The notes under the pieces were generated by a model. The model made no database searches. It was not told the DNA's origin and saw only the letters and a program-made list of their open reading frames with translations. A DNA stretch of 64,000 bases from UBA8337 sp965221415. Its GTDB lineage: Bacteria > Pseudomonadota > Alphaproteobacteria > RS24. The stretch spans positions 682,001 to 746,000 of the forward strand of contig OZ244887.1 in the NCBI GenBank assembly GCA_965221415.1. The letters run 5' to 3'. Below are positions 1 through 7,719 of the stretch, piece after piece. Within the stretch, counting starts at the first letter, position 1. Each line of letters starts with the position of its first letter. A program made the position numbers and the translations under genes.

Positions 1-2
1 TC

Positions 3-146
3 GACCGTTCGAATGGTAAAGCTAAAATCGGCGTGACCTTATCGGTGCTCGCAAGACTGCAAGTCGAAACATTTGACTCAAAGCACATTCCCAACGACCT
101 TAAAGGCGTGCCGGCTATCAAGCCCGGTAGCCGCAGCCTTAAATAG
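3..146 (+). CDS. C-terminal fragment, probably RelA/SpoT family (ACT end)
   Basis: Only the last 47 codons of this gene lie in the window; the frame is open from the left edge and stops at 144-146. The visible residues (KIGVTLSV near the start, then a VETFDSKH stretch and LKGVPAIK) look like the closing strands and helix of an ACT domain. In alphaproteobacteria a bifunctional (p)ppGpp synthetase/hydrolase often stands upstream of pdxJ-acpS-lepB-rnc-era, which is the main reason for the suggestion. The fragment is too short for firm assignment and could be the tail of an unrelated protein. The stop is 9 bases ahead of the next start codon, so the genes are probably co-transcribed. Confidence 0.45.
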   Translation, partial: DRSNGKAKIGVTLSVLARLQVETFDSKHIPNDLKGVPAIKPGSRSLK

Positions 147-155
147 GGGTGTCGC

Positions 156-716
156 ATGTTTAAACGCCGAACCCCGCGTACATTTTTTCAGCAGCTGCGG
201 CAGCTTCTCTGGCCGCGCGAGGGATGGCTGCGGGCGGGGCGATATTTATGGCAGCGCACGATAAGGCTCAGCGGGTCGCCGCATGATATTGCTTTAGGAC
301 TGGCGATTGGGGCGTTTGTGTCGGCCAATCCGATTATCGGCACGCATATTTTGTGGGCGGCGGCGATTGTTTATTTCATCGGGGGCAATTTCATCGCCGC
401 GATGCTTGGCACATGGGTAGGCAACCCGCTAACCTTTCCGCTGATTTGGCCGACAGTGTTTAATTTAGGCAATTGGATATTGGGGTCTTACGGCGATAGT
501 GCTGTGGTGGAAGGTTTGAGTTTTAGCTTGCTTGTTAATGCGCCGCTTGACTCTTTGGTGCCGATTATCGGGCCGATGTTTGTGGGCTGGATTCCCGTTG
601 GTTTCGTGCTGGGGATTTTGGTTTATTATCCAAGTTATTGGCGCATTGAGGCGTATCAAAAACAGCGTCGTGAGCGACTAAAGCGCAAACGCGCCGCAGC
701 ACGCAAGAAAAGGTGA
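156..716 (+). CDS. DUF2062 membrane protein
   Basis: A 186-residue protein of the DUF2062 family. The family signature is plain: GSPHDIALGLAIGAF at about residues 46-60, a following G-T-H, and GTWVGNPLT at about residues 88-96. Two hydrophobic segments (about 55-95 and 120-165) suggest an integral membrane protein with a very basic, Arg/Lys-rich cytoplasmic tail over the last 25 residues. No biochemical role is established for the family. It begins 9 bases after the preceding stop and ends 3 bases before pdxJ, so it belongs to the same operon. The ATG at 156 is preceded by a purine-rich AGGGG. Confidence 0.85.
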   Translation: MFKRRTPRTFFQQLRQLLWPREGWLRAGRYLWQRTIRLSGSPHDIALGLAIGAFVSANPIIGTHILWAAAIVYFIGGNFIAAMLGTWVGNPLTFPLIWPTVFNLGNWILGSYGDSAVVEGLSFSLLVNAPLDSLVPIIGPMFVGWIPVGFVLGILVYYPSYWRIEAYQKQRRERLKRKRAAARKKR

Positions 717-719
717 GCC

Positions 720-1502
720 ATGTCAGGACCTGAAAAACTACGCCTTGGGGTCAATATTGACCATGTTGCGACCATCCGAAACGCACGCGGCGGCGGCTTG
801 CCCGACCCCGTGCGGGCGGCGGAAGCAGCCGCTCGGGCGGGGGCAGATGGCATTACGGCGCATTTACGCGAAGACCGCCGCCATATTGGCGACGACGATA
901 TCGCCCGCCTCGTGGCAGAAATTGGCCTGCCGCTTAATCTAGAAATGGCCGCGACCGCTGAAATGCGTGACATCGCGCTGCGCCATAAGCCGAATGCCTG
1001 TTGTTTGGTGCCAGAAAAGCGTCAGGAAGTCACAACCGAAGGCGGCTTAGATGTGACTGGCAGCCAAGACGCTCTGCAGGCGATTATCGCACCGCTTAAA
1101 GAGGCGGGTATTCGCATATCGTTGTTTATCGACCCAGATACGGCGCAAATCGAAGCGGCGGCGGCGTTGGCGGCTGATATTGTCGAGTTGCATACGGGGA
1201 CATATTGCCATGCGCATCATAATGGCGATACGGCTGGTTTTAAGGCAGAACTTGCGCGGCTCAAAGAGGCGGCGGCATTGGCCGAAACATTCGGGCTGGA
1301 AGTTCATGCGGGGCATGGTCTGTGTTTCGAGACGGTCGCGCCGATTGCAGAGATCACGCAAGTGGTGGAGCTGAACATTGGGCATTTTTTAATCGGCGAG
1401 GCTATTTTTGTGGGGCTGGGTGGTGCGATTGACGAGATGCGCCGCTTGATGCTCGATGCCCGCCGCCAAGCAGGACTTCACCGAGGACGTTTGGGCCGAT
1501 GA
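720..1502 (+). CDS. pdxJ: Pyridoxine 5'-phosphate synthase PdxJ
   Basis: PdxJ condenses 1-deoxyxylulose 5-phosphate with 3-amino-2-oxopropyl phosphate to give pyridoxine 5'-phosphate in de novo vitamin B6 synthesis. The 260-residue protein is of normal length for this TIM-barrel family. Visible family features are NIDHVATIRNARGG at residues 12-25, the active-site stretch HLREDRRHI at 48-56, NLEMA at 73-77 with its conserved Glu, ELHTGTYC near 156, and HAGHGL near 196. The stop TGA overlaps the acpS start (ATGA), so the two genes are translationally coupled. Confidence 0.97.
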   Translation: MSGPEKLRLGVNIDHVATIRNARGGGLPDPVRAAEAAARAGADGITAHLREDRRHIGDDDIARLVAEIGLPLNLEMAATAEMRDIALRHKPNACCLVPEKRQEVTTEGGLDVTGSQDALQAIIAPLKEAGIRISLFIDPDTAQIEAAAALAADIVELHTGTYCHAHHNGDTAGFKAELARLKEAAALAETFGLEVHAGHGLCFETVAPIAEITQVVELNIGHFLIGEAIFVGLGGAIDEMRRLMLDARRQAGLHRGRLGR

Positions 1503-1897
1503 TTTTAGGTATTGGCAGCGACCTTATCGATATTCGGCGTATTGAAAAAACGCTTGCGCGGTATGGCGACCGCTTTATTCAGCGGCTTTTTACCGAGACA
1601 GAGCAGCGGCGCTCCGAGCATCGCTTGCAGCGGGCGGCCTCTTATGCGAAGCGGTTTGCGGCCAAGGAGGCTTGCTCAAAAGCGCTCGGCACTGGGTTGC
1701 GGCAGGGCGTTTACTGGCGCGATATGGGGGTGACGAATATGCGTTCTGGCAAGCCGACCCTCGCGCTGACAAATGGCGCATTGGCGCAGCTTGAAAAAAT
1801 CACGCCCGATGGCATGACCGCGCAAATTGATTTAACCATCACCGATGATTTCCCCCTCGCGCAAGCGTTTGTGATAATCTCAGCCGTAGCAAAATAA
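1499..1897 (+). CDS. acpS: Holo-[acyl-carrier-protein] synthase AcpS
   Basis: AcpS transfers 4'-phosphopantetheine from CoA to the serine of apo-acyl carrier protein, which activates fatty-acid synthesis. The 132-residue protein has the two signature blocks: GIGSDLIDIRRIE near the N terminus with Asp8, and RFAAKEACSKALGTG at residues 52-66 with Glu57; the Asp/Glu pair binds magnesium. Its start overlaps the pdxJ stop by four bases. It is followed at once by lepB, the usual alphaproteobacterial order. Confidence 0.96.
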   Translation: MILGIGSDLIDIRRIEKTLARYGDRFIQRLFTETEQRRSEHRLQRAASYAKRFAAKEACSKALGTGLRQGVYWRDMGVTNMRSGKPTLALTNGALAQLEKITPDGMTAQIDLTITDDFPLAQAFVIISAVAK

Positions 1898-1907
1898 GGA
1901 CTCATTG

Positions 1908-2666
1908 ATGCCACAGAACACGACAAGCCAAACCAAAGCACATAGTGGATGGGGCGAGAATATTCGCATTTTTATCTGGGCGATGGTGATTGCGCTGATA
2001 ATTCGCTCGTTACTTTTTCAGCCGTTCAACATTCCGTCCAGTTCGATGAAGCCGACTTTGCTGATTGGTGATTTTCTGTTTGTGTCAAAGTTTAGCTATG
2101 GGTATTCGCGCCATAGTTTTCCGTTTAGCTTGCCGCCGATTGCGGGGCGTAGCTCCGATACAGCACCGATGCGGGGCGATGTCGTTGTTTTCAAATTGCC
2201 TGCCGATAATCGCACTGATTTTATCAAGCGGGTGATTGGATTGCCGGGCGATACCATCCAAATGGTCAATGGGCAGCTTCATCTGAACGGCAAGGCTGTG
2301 CCGCGCGAGCGCATCGCGGATTTTGTCGATTTGCGCCGCACGGGCGCAGATGTTCGGATTCGTCGTTTTCGCGAGACGCTGCCGAATGGGCGGTCTTATG
2401 ACACGCTCGACCAAATTGACGATGGGCCGGTCGATAACACACCGATTTATGAAGTACCAGCAGGGCATTATTTTATGATGGGGGATAATCGCGATAATTC
2501 GACGGATAGTCGCTTTGGACGCTATGTCGGTTATGTGCCGCATGAAAATCTGGTGGGGCGGGCGCAGGTTTTGTTTTTCTCTTTTGATGACCGTACGCGG
2601 TGGTATGAGATTTGGCGCTGGCCGATTTCGGTGCGCGTCACGCGTCTGTTCAATTTGGTGCGCTGA
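1908..2666 (+). CDS. lepB: Signal peptidase I LepB
   Basis: LepB cleaves signal peptides of exported proteins at the outer face of the inner membrane. The 252-residue product has one N-terminal membrane segment (about residues 20-38), then NIPSSSMKPTL with the catalytic serine (Ser46), and FIKRVIGLPGD with the general-base lysine (Lys107). The late box YFMMGDNRDNSTDSR is also present. I place the start at ATG 1908, with AAGGA eight bases upstream; a TTG at 1905 is in frame but worse spaced. The stop overlaps the rnc start (TGATG). Confidence 0.96.
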   Translation: MPQNTTSQTKAHSGWGENIRIFIWAMVIALIIRSLLFQPFNIPSSSMKPTLLIGDFLFVSKFSYGYSRHSFPFSLPPIAGRSSDTAPMRGDVVVFKLPADNRTDFIKRVIGLPGDTIQMVNGQLHLNGKAVPRERIADFVDLRRTGADVRIRRFRETLPNGRSYDTLDQIDDGPVDNTPIYEVPAGHYFMMGDNRDNSTDSRFGRYVGYVPHENLVGRAQVLFFSFDDRTRWYEIWRWPISVRVTRLFNLVR

Positions 2667-3337
2667 TGGCGAATCTTGCGGCGTTCGAGAAGCGGTTAGG
2701 GCATGTTTTCACCAATAGCGAATTGCTTGAACGCGCTTTGAGCCATGCGAGCCTCGATATCAAAGACGACAATGAACGGCTCGAGTTTTTGGGTGACCGC
2801 GTGCTTGGTCTGGTGATTGCCGAGCATTTACTGGCGCGCTATAGCGAAGAGAGCGAAGGTGAGATGGCACGCCGCTTTAATCAGCTTGTGAGCCGTGACA
2901 CATGCGCACAAATTAGCGCGAATTGGCGCCTTGCTGATGTTCTGCGCATGCATAAAGGCAGTCAAAAGAAGGCGACTGTAACGCTTAATGTGCTGGCCGA
3001 TTCGTGCGAAGCCGTTTTAGCGGCGGTTTATCTTGATGCAGGCCTTGAGGCGGCGCGCGCCGTTATCGAGGCGCATTGGCAGAGCTATTTTGTGGCACAA
3101 ACCGATGCGCCCGTTCATGATAAAACGGCACTGCAGGAATGGTTGATGCAGCGGGGGCAAGATATCCCCGTTTATGAGATTATCGACCGCACTGGCCCTG
3201 CCCATGCGCCGCATTTTACGGTTGAGGCGCGTGCTGCGGATAATGTGGCGCAAGGGTCGGGTTCATCGCGCAAGCTGGCCGAGCAAAAGGCGGCTTCCGC
3301 ATTGCTCAGCGTTTTACAAGGTGACGAGGGCGCATGA
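2666..3337 (+). CDS. rnc: Ribonuclease III
   Basis: RNase III cuts double-stranded RNA, including rRNA precursors and structured mRNAs. The 223-residue protein has the signature NERLEFLGDRVLGL at residues 36-49, with metal-binding Glu40 and Asp44, a second acidic cluster DSCEAVLAAVY near 110-120, and a C-terminal double-stranded-RNA-binding domain ending in SSRKLAEQKAASALL. An in-frame ATG lies 18 codons upstream inside lepB. The ATG at 2666, overlapping the lepB stop by one base, gives the family's normal length and is preferred. It overlaps era by four bases. Confidence 0.96.
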   Translation: MANLAAFEKRLGHVFTNSELLERALSHASLDIKDDNERLEFLGDRVLGLVIAEHLLARYSEESEGEMARRFNQLVSRDTCAQISANWRLADVLRMHKGSQKKATVTLNVLADSCEAVLAAVYLDAGLEAARAVIEAHWQSYFVAQTDAPVHDKTALQEWLMQRGQDIPVYEIIDRTGPAHAPHFTVEARAADNVAQGSGSSRKLAEQKAASALLSVLQGDEGA

Positions 3338-4227
3338 CCCAGAAATGTGGCTTTGTTGCGGTTATTGGGCCGCCAAATGCGGGTAAATCTACTTTGGCCA
3401 ATGCGTTGGTTGGTCAGAAAGTGGCGATTGTCACGCAAAAGGCGCAAACCACGCGCATGCGGTTGCGGGCGGTTGTGATGCATGCGGATGCGCAGATTAT
3501 TTTGGTCGACACGCCGGGTATTTTTGCCCCGAAGCAACGCTTTGACCGCGCCATGGTGAATGAGGCATGGCTCGGCGTGAATGATGCGGATGAAGTGCTG
3601 GTGGTGTTGGATGCGGCGCGTGCAGATACGCGCGAAGTTGAGCTGATGCTTGACGGTTTGGCGAAAAGCAAAAAGCGGGCATCGCTGATTGTCAATAAAA
3701 TCGATACGGTGCCGCGCGATAGTCTGTTGGAGGTGGTGCAAAGCCTGAATGAACGCGTTGCGTTTGCTGATACGTTTCTTATCTCGGCGCTCAAGGGCGA
3801 TGGCCTTGAGCAGCTGCGCGATATGTTGGCCGCCAATATGCCAGAAGGGCCTTGGTTGTATCCTGAAGACCAAGCGGCGGATATTCCGTCATTGCTGTTG
3901 GCGTCTGAAGTCATGCGCGAGAAGTTGTTTTTGCGTTTGCATCAAGAATTGCCCTATGCGCTGACGGTCGAGACGGAGAAGTGGGAAAATAAGAAGGATG
4001 GCTCGGTGCGTATCGAGCAGACGGTATTTGTCCGCCGCGATAGCCAAAAGGCGATTGTGTTGGGCAAAGGCGGGCAGACCATCAAAGAAATCGGCGCTGA
4101 GGCACGCCTTGAACTGGAAGAGATGTTTGCGCGGCGTGTACATTTGTTTGTTTTCGTTAAGGTGCGCAAAAATTGGCAAGAAGACCCAGAACGCTATCGT
4201 GTGCTGGGTCTGGACTATAAGGCTTAA
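3334..4227 (+). CDS. era: GTPase Era
   Basis: Era is an essential GTPase that binds the 3' end of 16S rRNA and checks maturation of the 30S subunit. The 297 residues show the G1 loop GPPNAGKST at 12-20, the switch II box DTPG, the G4 box NKID near 127, and a C-terminal KH RNA-binding domain with VLGKGGQTIKEIG. Length and domain order match the family. The start codon overlaps the rnc stop by four bases and recO follows after two bases, so rnc-era-recO is one transcription unit. Confidence 0.97.
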   Translation: MTQKCGFVAVIGPPNAGKSTLANALVGQKVAIVTQKAQTTRMRLRAVVMHADAQIILVDTPGIFAPKQRFDRAMVNEAWLGVNDADEVLVVLDAARADTREVELMLDGLAKSKKRASLIVNKIDTVPRDSLLEVVQSLNERVAFADTFLISALKGDGLEQLRDMLAANMPEGPWLYPEDQAADIPSLLLASEVMREKLFLRLHQELPYALTVETEKWENKKDGSVRIEQTVFVRRDSQKAIVLGKGGQTIKEIGAEARLELEEMFARRVHLFVFVKVRKNWQEDPERYRVLGLDYKA

Positions 4228-4229
4228 AG

Positions 4230-4952
4230 ATGCAGTGGGAAGCCGAAGCGCTGATATTGGCGATGCGTCCGCACGGTGAAAGCAGCGCGATTGTCGATGT
4301 GTTTTCGCGTGAGCATGGCCGCTTTGGCGGATTGGTGCGCGGCGGCAATAGCCGCCGTCATCGCCCTGTTTTGCAACCGGGAAACATGGTGACCGCGACG
4401 TGGCGCGCGCGTCTGTCTGAGCATTTAGGCACGATGACCGTAGATGCGAGCCGCGCTTATGCCGCCGAGGCCATGGCCGATGCGACACGGCTGGCTGGGT
4501 TGTCGTCGCTGTGTGCGCTGTTGCAAATCACCGCCGAACGGCAGGCCTATCCGCGCCTTTATGATACGGTGATGGTGGTGTTGCGTGAATTGATTGAATC
4601 GGATGTGTGGCTGCCTTTGCTCGCGCGTTTTGAAATGGCCTTATTGGAAGAAATCGGCTTTGGCTTGGATTTATCGTGCTGCGCGGCGACCGGTGTGGTG
4701 GATGACTTAGCCTATGTTTCGCCGCGTTCGGGGCGTGCGGTGAGTTCGCAAGCAGCACAGCCCTATAAAGATAAAATGTTTGTGCTGCCAGCGTTTCTGC
4801 TCGATTCTGCGGCAAGTGCTACGCCCTCCGATGTTGTGCATGCGCTTGATTTATTAGGTCATTTTTTGGAGCGGCGGGTGTATTCGCCCAATGATATGAA
4901 AATGCCGCCCGCCCGCCAACGCTTGCTCAATATTGTGAAGCGAGGTGCGTAA
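4230..4952 (+). CDS. recO: DNA repair protein RecO
   Basis: RecO works with RecR (and RecF) to load RecA on SSB-coated single-stranded DNA during gap repair. The 240-residue protein starts with the N-terminal OB-fold (WEAEALILAMRPHGESSAIVD) and carries the C-terminal helical domain with LDLSCCAATGVVDDLAYVS, the typical alphaproteobacterial form. It directly follows era, which is the common order. It ends 44 bases before parC. Confidence 0.93.
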   Translation: MQWEAEALILAMRPHGESSAIVDVFSREHGRFGGLVRGGNSRRHRPVLQPGNMVTATWRARLSEHLGTMTVDASRAYAAEAMADATRLAGLSSLCALLQITAERQAYPRLYDTVMVVLRELIESDVWLPLLARFEMALLEEIGFGLDLSCCAATGVVDDLAYVSPRSGRAVSSQAAQPYKDKMFVLPAFLLDSAASATPSDVVHALDLLGHFLERRVYSPNDMKMPPARQRLLNIVKRGA

Positions 4953-4996
4953 GCGCAGATTCTGGCTCTTGGGGCGAATCTAGCTATATATCCTGC

Positions 4997-7243
4997 ATGA
5001 GCGAAATTGACGAACGCCCGCGCGAAGAAAGCGTCAGCCTAAAGCAAGCCTTAGAGACTCGCTATTTGGCCTATGCGCTATCGACCATCACCAATCGGGC
5101 TTTGCCCGATGTGCGCGATGGCCTGAAGCCGGTGCATCGGCGGTTGCTTTATGCGATGCGCCAGTTGCGGCTTGACCCTGAAAATGGCTTTAAAAAGTCA
5201 GCCCGCGTGGTGGGCGATGTGATTGGTCGGTATCATCCGCATGGCGACCAAGCCGTGTATGATGCACTGGTGCGGTTGGCGCAAGATTTTGCGGTGCGCT
5301 ATCCATTGGTTGATGGGCAGGGTAATTTCGGCAATATCGATGGCGATAACGCGGCGGCGATGCGCTATACGGAAGCGCGGATGACCGAGATATCGGGTCT
5401 TTTGCTGCAGGATATTGATAGCGATACGGTTGATTTTCGCGCGACTTATGATGGCGAAGACGAGGAGCCGATTGTGTTGCCGGCGGCGTTTCCGAATTTA
5501 CTGGCGAATGGCGCGTCGGGCATTGCGGTGGGCATGGCGACGAGTATTCCGTCGCATAATGTCGATGAGCTATGCGCAGCCGCGTTGCATTTATTGAAAG
5601 CGCCCAATGCGCGCATCGATACGCTGATGGAATATGTGAAAGGGCCAGACTTTCCAACGGGGGGCATTTGCGTTGAAAGCCCCGAGGCGTTGCGCGAAGC
5701 CTATGCGACGGGGCGCGGGTCGATGCGGGTGCGGGCAAAATATGAGGTCGAAGATAAAGGGCGCGGGACATGGCAAATCGTCATTACCGAGATTCCGTAT
5801 CAAATTCAGAAATCACGCCTCATCGAAAAAATCGCCGAGCTGATGAACGCGAAACAATTGCCCGTGCTGGATGATATTCGCGATGAGAGCGCGGAAGATA
5901 TTCGCGTTGTCATCGAGCCGAAAAGCAAAAATCTTGACCCCGCGCAGGTGATGGCCGTGCTGTATCGCCAAACCGATTTGGAAAGTCGGTTCTCGCTCAA
6001 TATGAATGTTATCGACAATGCAGGTGTGCCGCGTGTTATGGGGCTACGTGAGGTGCTGCTGCAATGGCTACAGCATCGCAATGAGGTGCTGGTGCGTAAA
6101 TCAAAGCATCGGCTTGAGAAAATCTTGGCGCGACTGGAAGTTTTAGATGGCTATCTGGTGGCGTATCTTAATCTTGACGAGGTCATCCGCATCATCCGCG
6201 AGGAAGACCATCCGCGCGACGAGTTGATGAAGGCGTTCAAGCTGAGTCAGGTGCAGGCCGATGCGGTTTTGAATATGCGCTTGCGGGCGTTGCGCAAATT
6301 AGAAGAGCAAACCATCCGCACAGAACACGCCGAGCTGACCGCCGAGATGGCAGAGCTGGAAGCCTTGCTCGGGTCGGAAAAGCAGCAGCAAGCTATTGTC
6401 GCTGGCGAGGTGAAGGCGCTTCGCAAGCAGTTTGGCCCAAAGACGGAGCTTGGCAAACGCCGCACGGTGTTTGCGCAAGTTTCTGAAAGCGAGGAGGGCG
6501 CGCTTGATAGTTTTGTCGAAAAAGAACCCGTGACGGTTGTTTGCTCGAAAAAGGGATGGATTCGCACGCTGAAAGGCCATATCGAAGACGGCAAGAAATT
6601 GACCTATAAGGATGGCGATGAGGCGCATTTTGTGCTGCACGCGATGACCACGGATAAGATTATTTTATTTGTCTCAAACGGGCGGGCTTATACGCTTGAT
6701 GTGGCGAAACTGCCGGGTGGGCGTGGCCACGGAGATCCCGTTCGACTGATGCTGGATATCGAGCCGACCGAAGATATTATCGAGATATTCCCTCACGACC
6801 CGATGCGCAAATTGCTGGTCGCGTCGCGTGTCGGCAATGGGTTTGTGGTCGCGGAAACCGAATTAGTATCGACCCGCAAAGCTGGCAAACAGATATTGAA
6901 TGTCAAAGCGCCCGATGAAGCCGCCATTTGCGTGCCAGCGATAGGCGACCACATCGCGGTATTGGGAGAAAATCGCAAATTATTGTGCTTCGCGCTTGAT
7001 GATGTGCCAGAAATGCCGCGCGGCAAAGGTGTTCGTTTGCAACGCCACGGCGATGGGCAATTGGCCGATGCGCGCTGCTATAGCGAAGCTGAAGGGCTAA
7101 AAATATCTGATAAATCGGGGCGCGAACGCGTGTTCGACGATTTGAGCGACTGGATGGGCATGCGCGCACAAGCGGGGCGGGTGCGCCCGAAGGGCTTTCC
7201 TGTCGATGGCTTGATGGGACAGGCTTTCTCTAATCGTCTCTAG
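4997..7243 (+). CDS. parC: DNA topoisomerase IV subunit A ParC
   Basis: ParC is the DNA-cleaving subunit of topoisomerase IV, which unlinks daughter chromosomes. The 748-residue product has GLKPVHRRLLYAM near residue 42, the helix HPHGDQAVYDALVR around 81-94, and AAAMRYTEARM with the DNA-linking Tyr124. The C-terminal half holds the beta-pinwheel repeats. It is read as ParC rather than GyrA from its length and the QLRLDPENGFKKSARVVGD context. In the quinolone-sensing helix the position of E. coli Ser80 is a glutamine here (GDQAVYD). The ATG has no visible Shine-Dalgarno sequence; TATATATCCTGC stands directly before it, as in a leaderless gene. Confidence 0.95.
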   Translation: MSEIDERPREESVSLKQALETRYLAYALSTITNRALPDVRDGLKPVHRRLLYAMRQLRLDPENGFKKSARVVGDVIGRYHPHGDQAVYDALVRLAQDFAVRYPLVDGQGNFGNIDGDNAAAMRYTEARMTEISGLLLQDIDSDTVDFRATYDGEDEEPIVLPAAFPNLLANGASGIAVGMATSIPSHNVDELCAAALHLLKAPNARIDTLMEYVKGPDFPTGGICVESPEALREAYATGRGSMRVRAKYEVEDKGRGTWQIVITEIPYQIQKSRLIEKIAELMNAKQLPVLDDIRDESAEDIRVVIEPKSKNLDPAQVMAVLYRQTDLESRFSLNMNVIDNAGVPRVMGLREVLLQWLQHRNEVLVRKSKHRLEKILARLEVLDGYLVAYLNLDEVIRIIREEDHPRDELMKAFKLSQVQADAVLNMRLRALRKLEEQTIRTEHAELTAEMAELEALLGSEKQQQAIVAGEVKALRKQFGPKTELGKRRTVFAQVSESEEGALDSFVEKEPVTVVCSKKGWIRTLKGHIEDGKKLTYKDGDEAHFVLHAMTTDKIILFVSNGRAYTLDVAKLPGGRGHGDPVRLMLDIEPTEDIIEIFPHDPMRKLLVASRVGNGFVVAETELVSTRKAGKQILNVKAPDEAAICVPAIGDHIAVLGENRKLLCFALDDVPEMPRGKGVRLQRHGDGQLADARCYSEAEGLKISDKSGRERVFDDLSDWMGMRAQAGRVRPKGFPVDGLMGQAFSNRL

Positions 7244-7247
7244 CCAA

Positions 7248-7715
7248 TTACTCAATGAGGGTAAAACTGGCTTGGCCTTGATAGTTCCAAAACTTCACCC
7301 GCACGCTATAGTCGCCGGCTTGGTAGCGCGTCGTATCGAGCGGCACTTGGCGGATTTCTTCGATAACATCTTGCCCGTTAATCGCGCTTTGGCGCATCGT
7401 CTCCGTGCAGATTTCTGGTGTGCGGACGGCTTGAATAAAATTGCCATCGGGGGTGGTCACCACATAGCGGAATATCTTGCAGGGGCTATCGGCGGTGAGC
7501 GTCACCACCGCGTCAGTATTGTTAATCAGCCGCAAAATAATCGGCAGAGGCGTGATTTTATGGCCGTGTTGTAATTGATGCTGCAATGGTGCGCCGACTT
7601 CGAGGCCAATTTCGTCACGCCCAATGCCGCCTTGTTGGTCGCGCATATAAAAACCGACAATGCCAATCACCAGAATAAGGCCAAATGTAGTGACCATCAT
7701 ATTGGGCATTCTCAT
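7248..7715 (-). CDS. Small membrane-anchored protein, possibly BsuPI-like beta domain
   Basis: A 155-residue protein with one N-terminal hydrophobic anchor (about residues 5-22) and an extracytoplasmic, beta-rich remainder. Phrases such as LRLINNTDAVVTLTADSPC and YQAGDYSVRVKFWNYQG recall the immunoglobulin-like BsuPI proteinase-inhibitor fold, but the match is by eye and weak. GGAGG stands about nine bases before the ATG. The gene starts only 4 bases beyond the dctM stop, so it is probably the last gene of the TRAP transporter operon. A link to the transporter is inferred from position only. Confidence 0.6.
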   Translation of the reverse strand: MRMPNMMVTTFGLILVIGIVGFYMRDQQGGIGRDEIGLEVGAPLQHQLQHGHKITPLPIILRLINNTDAVVTLTADSPCKIFRYVVTTPDGNFIQAVRTPEICTETMRQSAINGQDVIEEIRQVPLDTTRYQAGDYSVRVKFWNYQGQASFTLIE

Positions 7716-7719
7716 GGCG

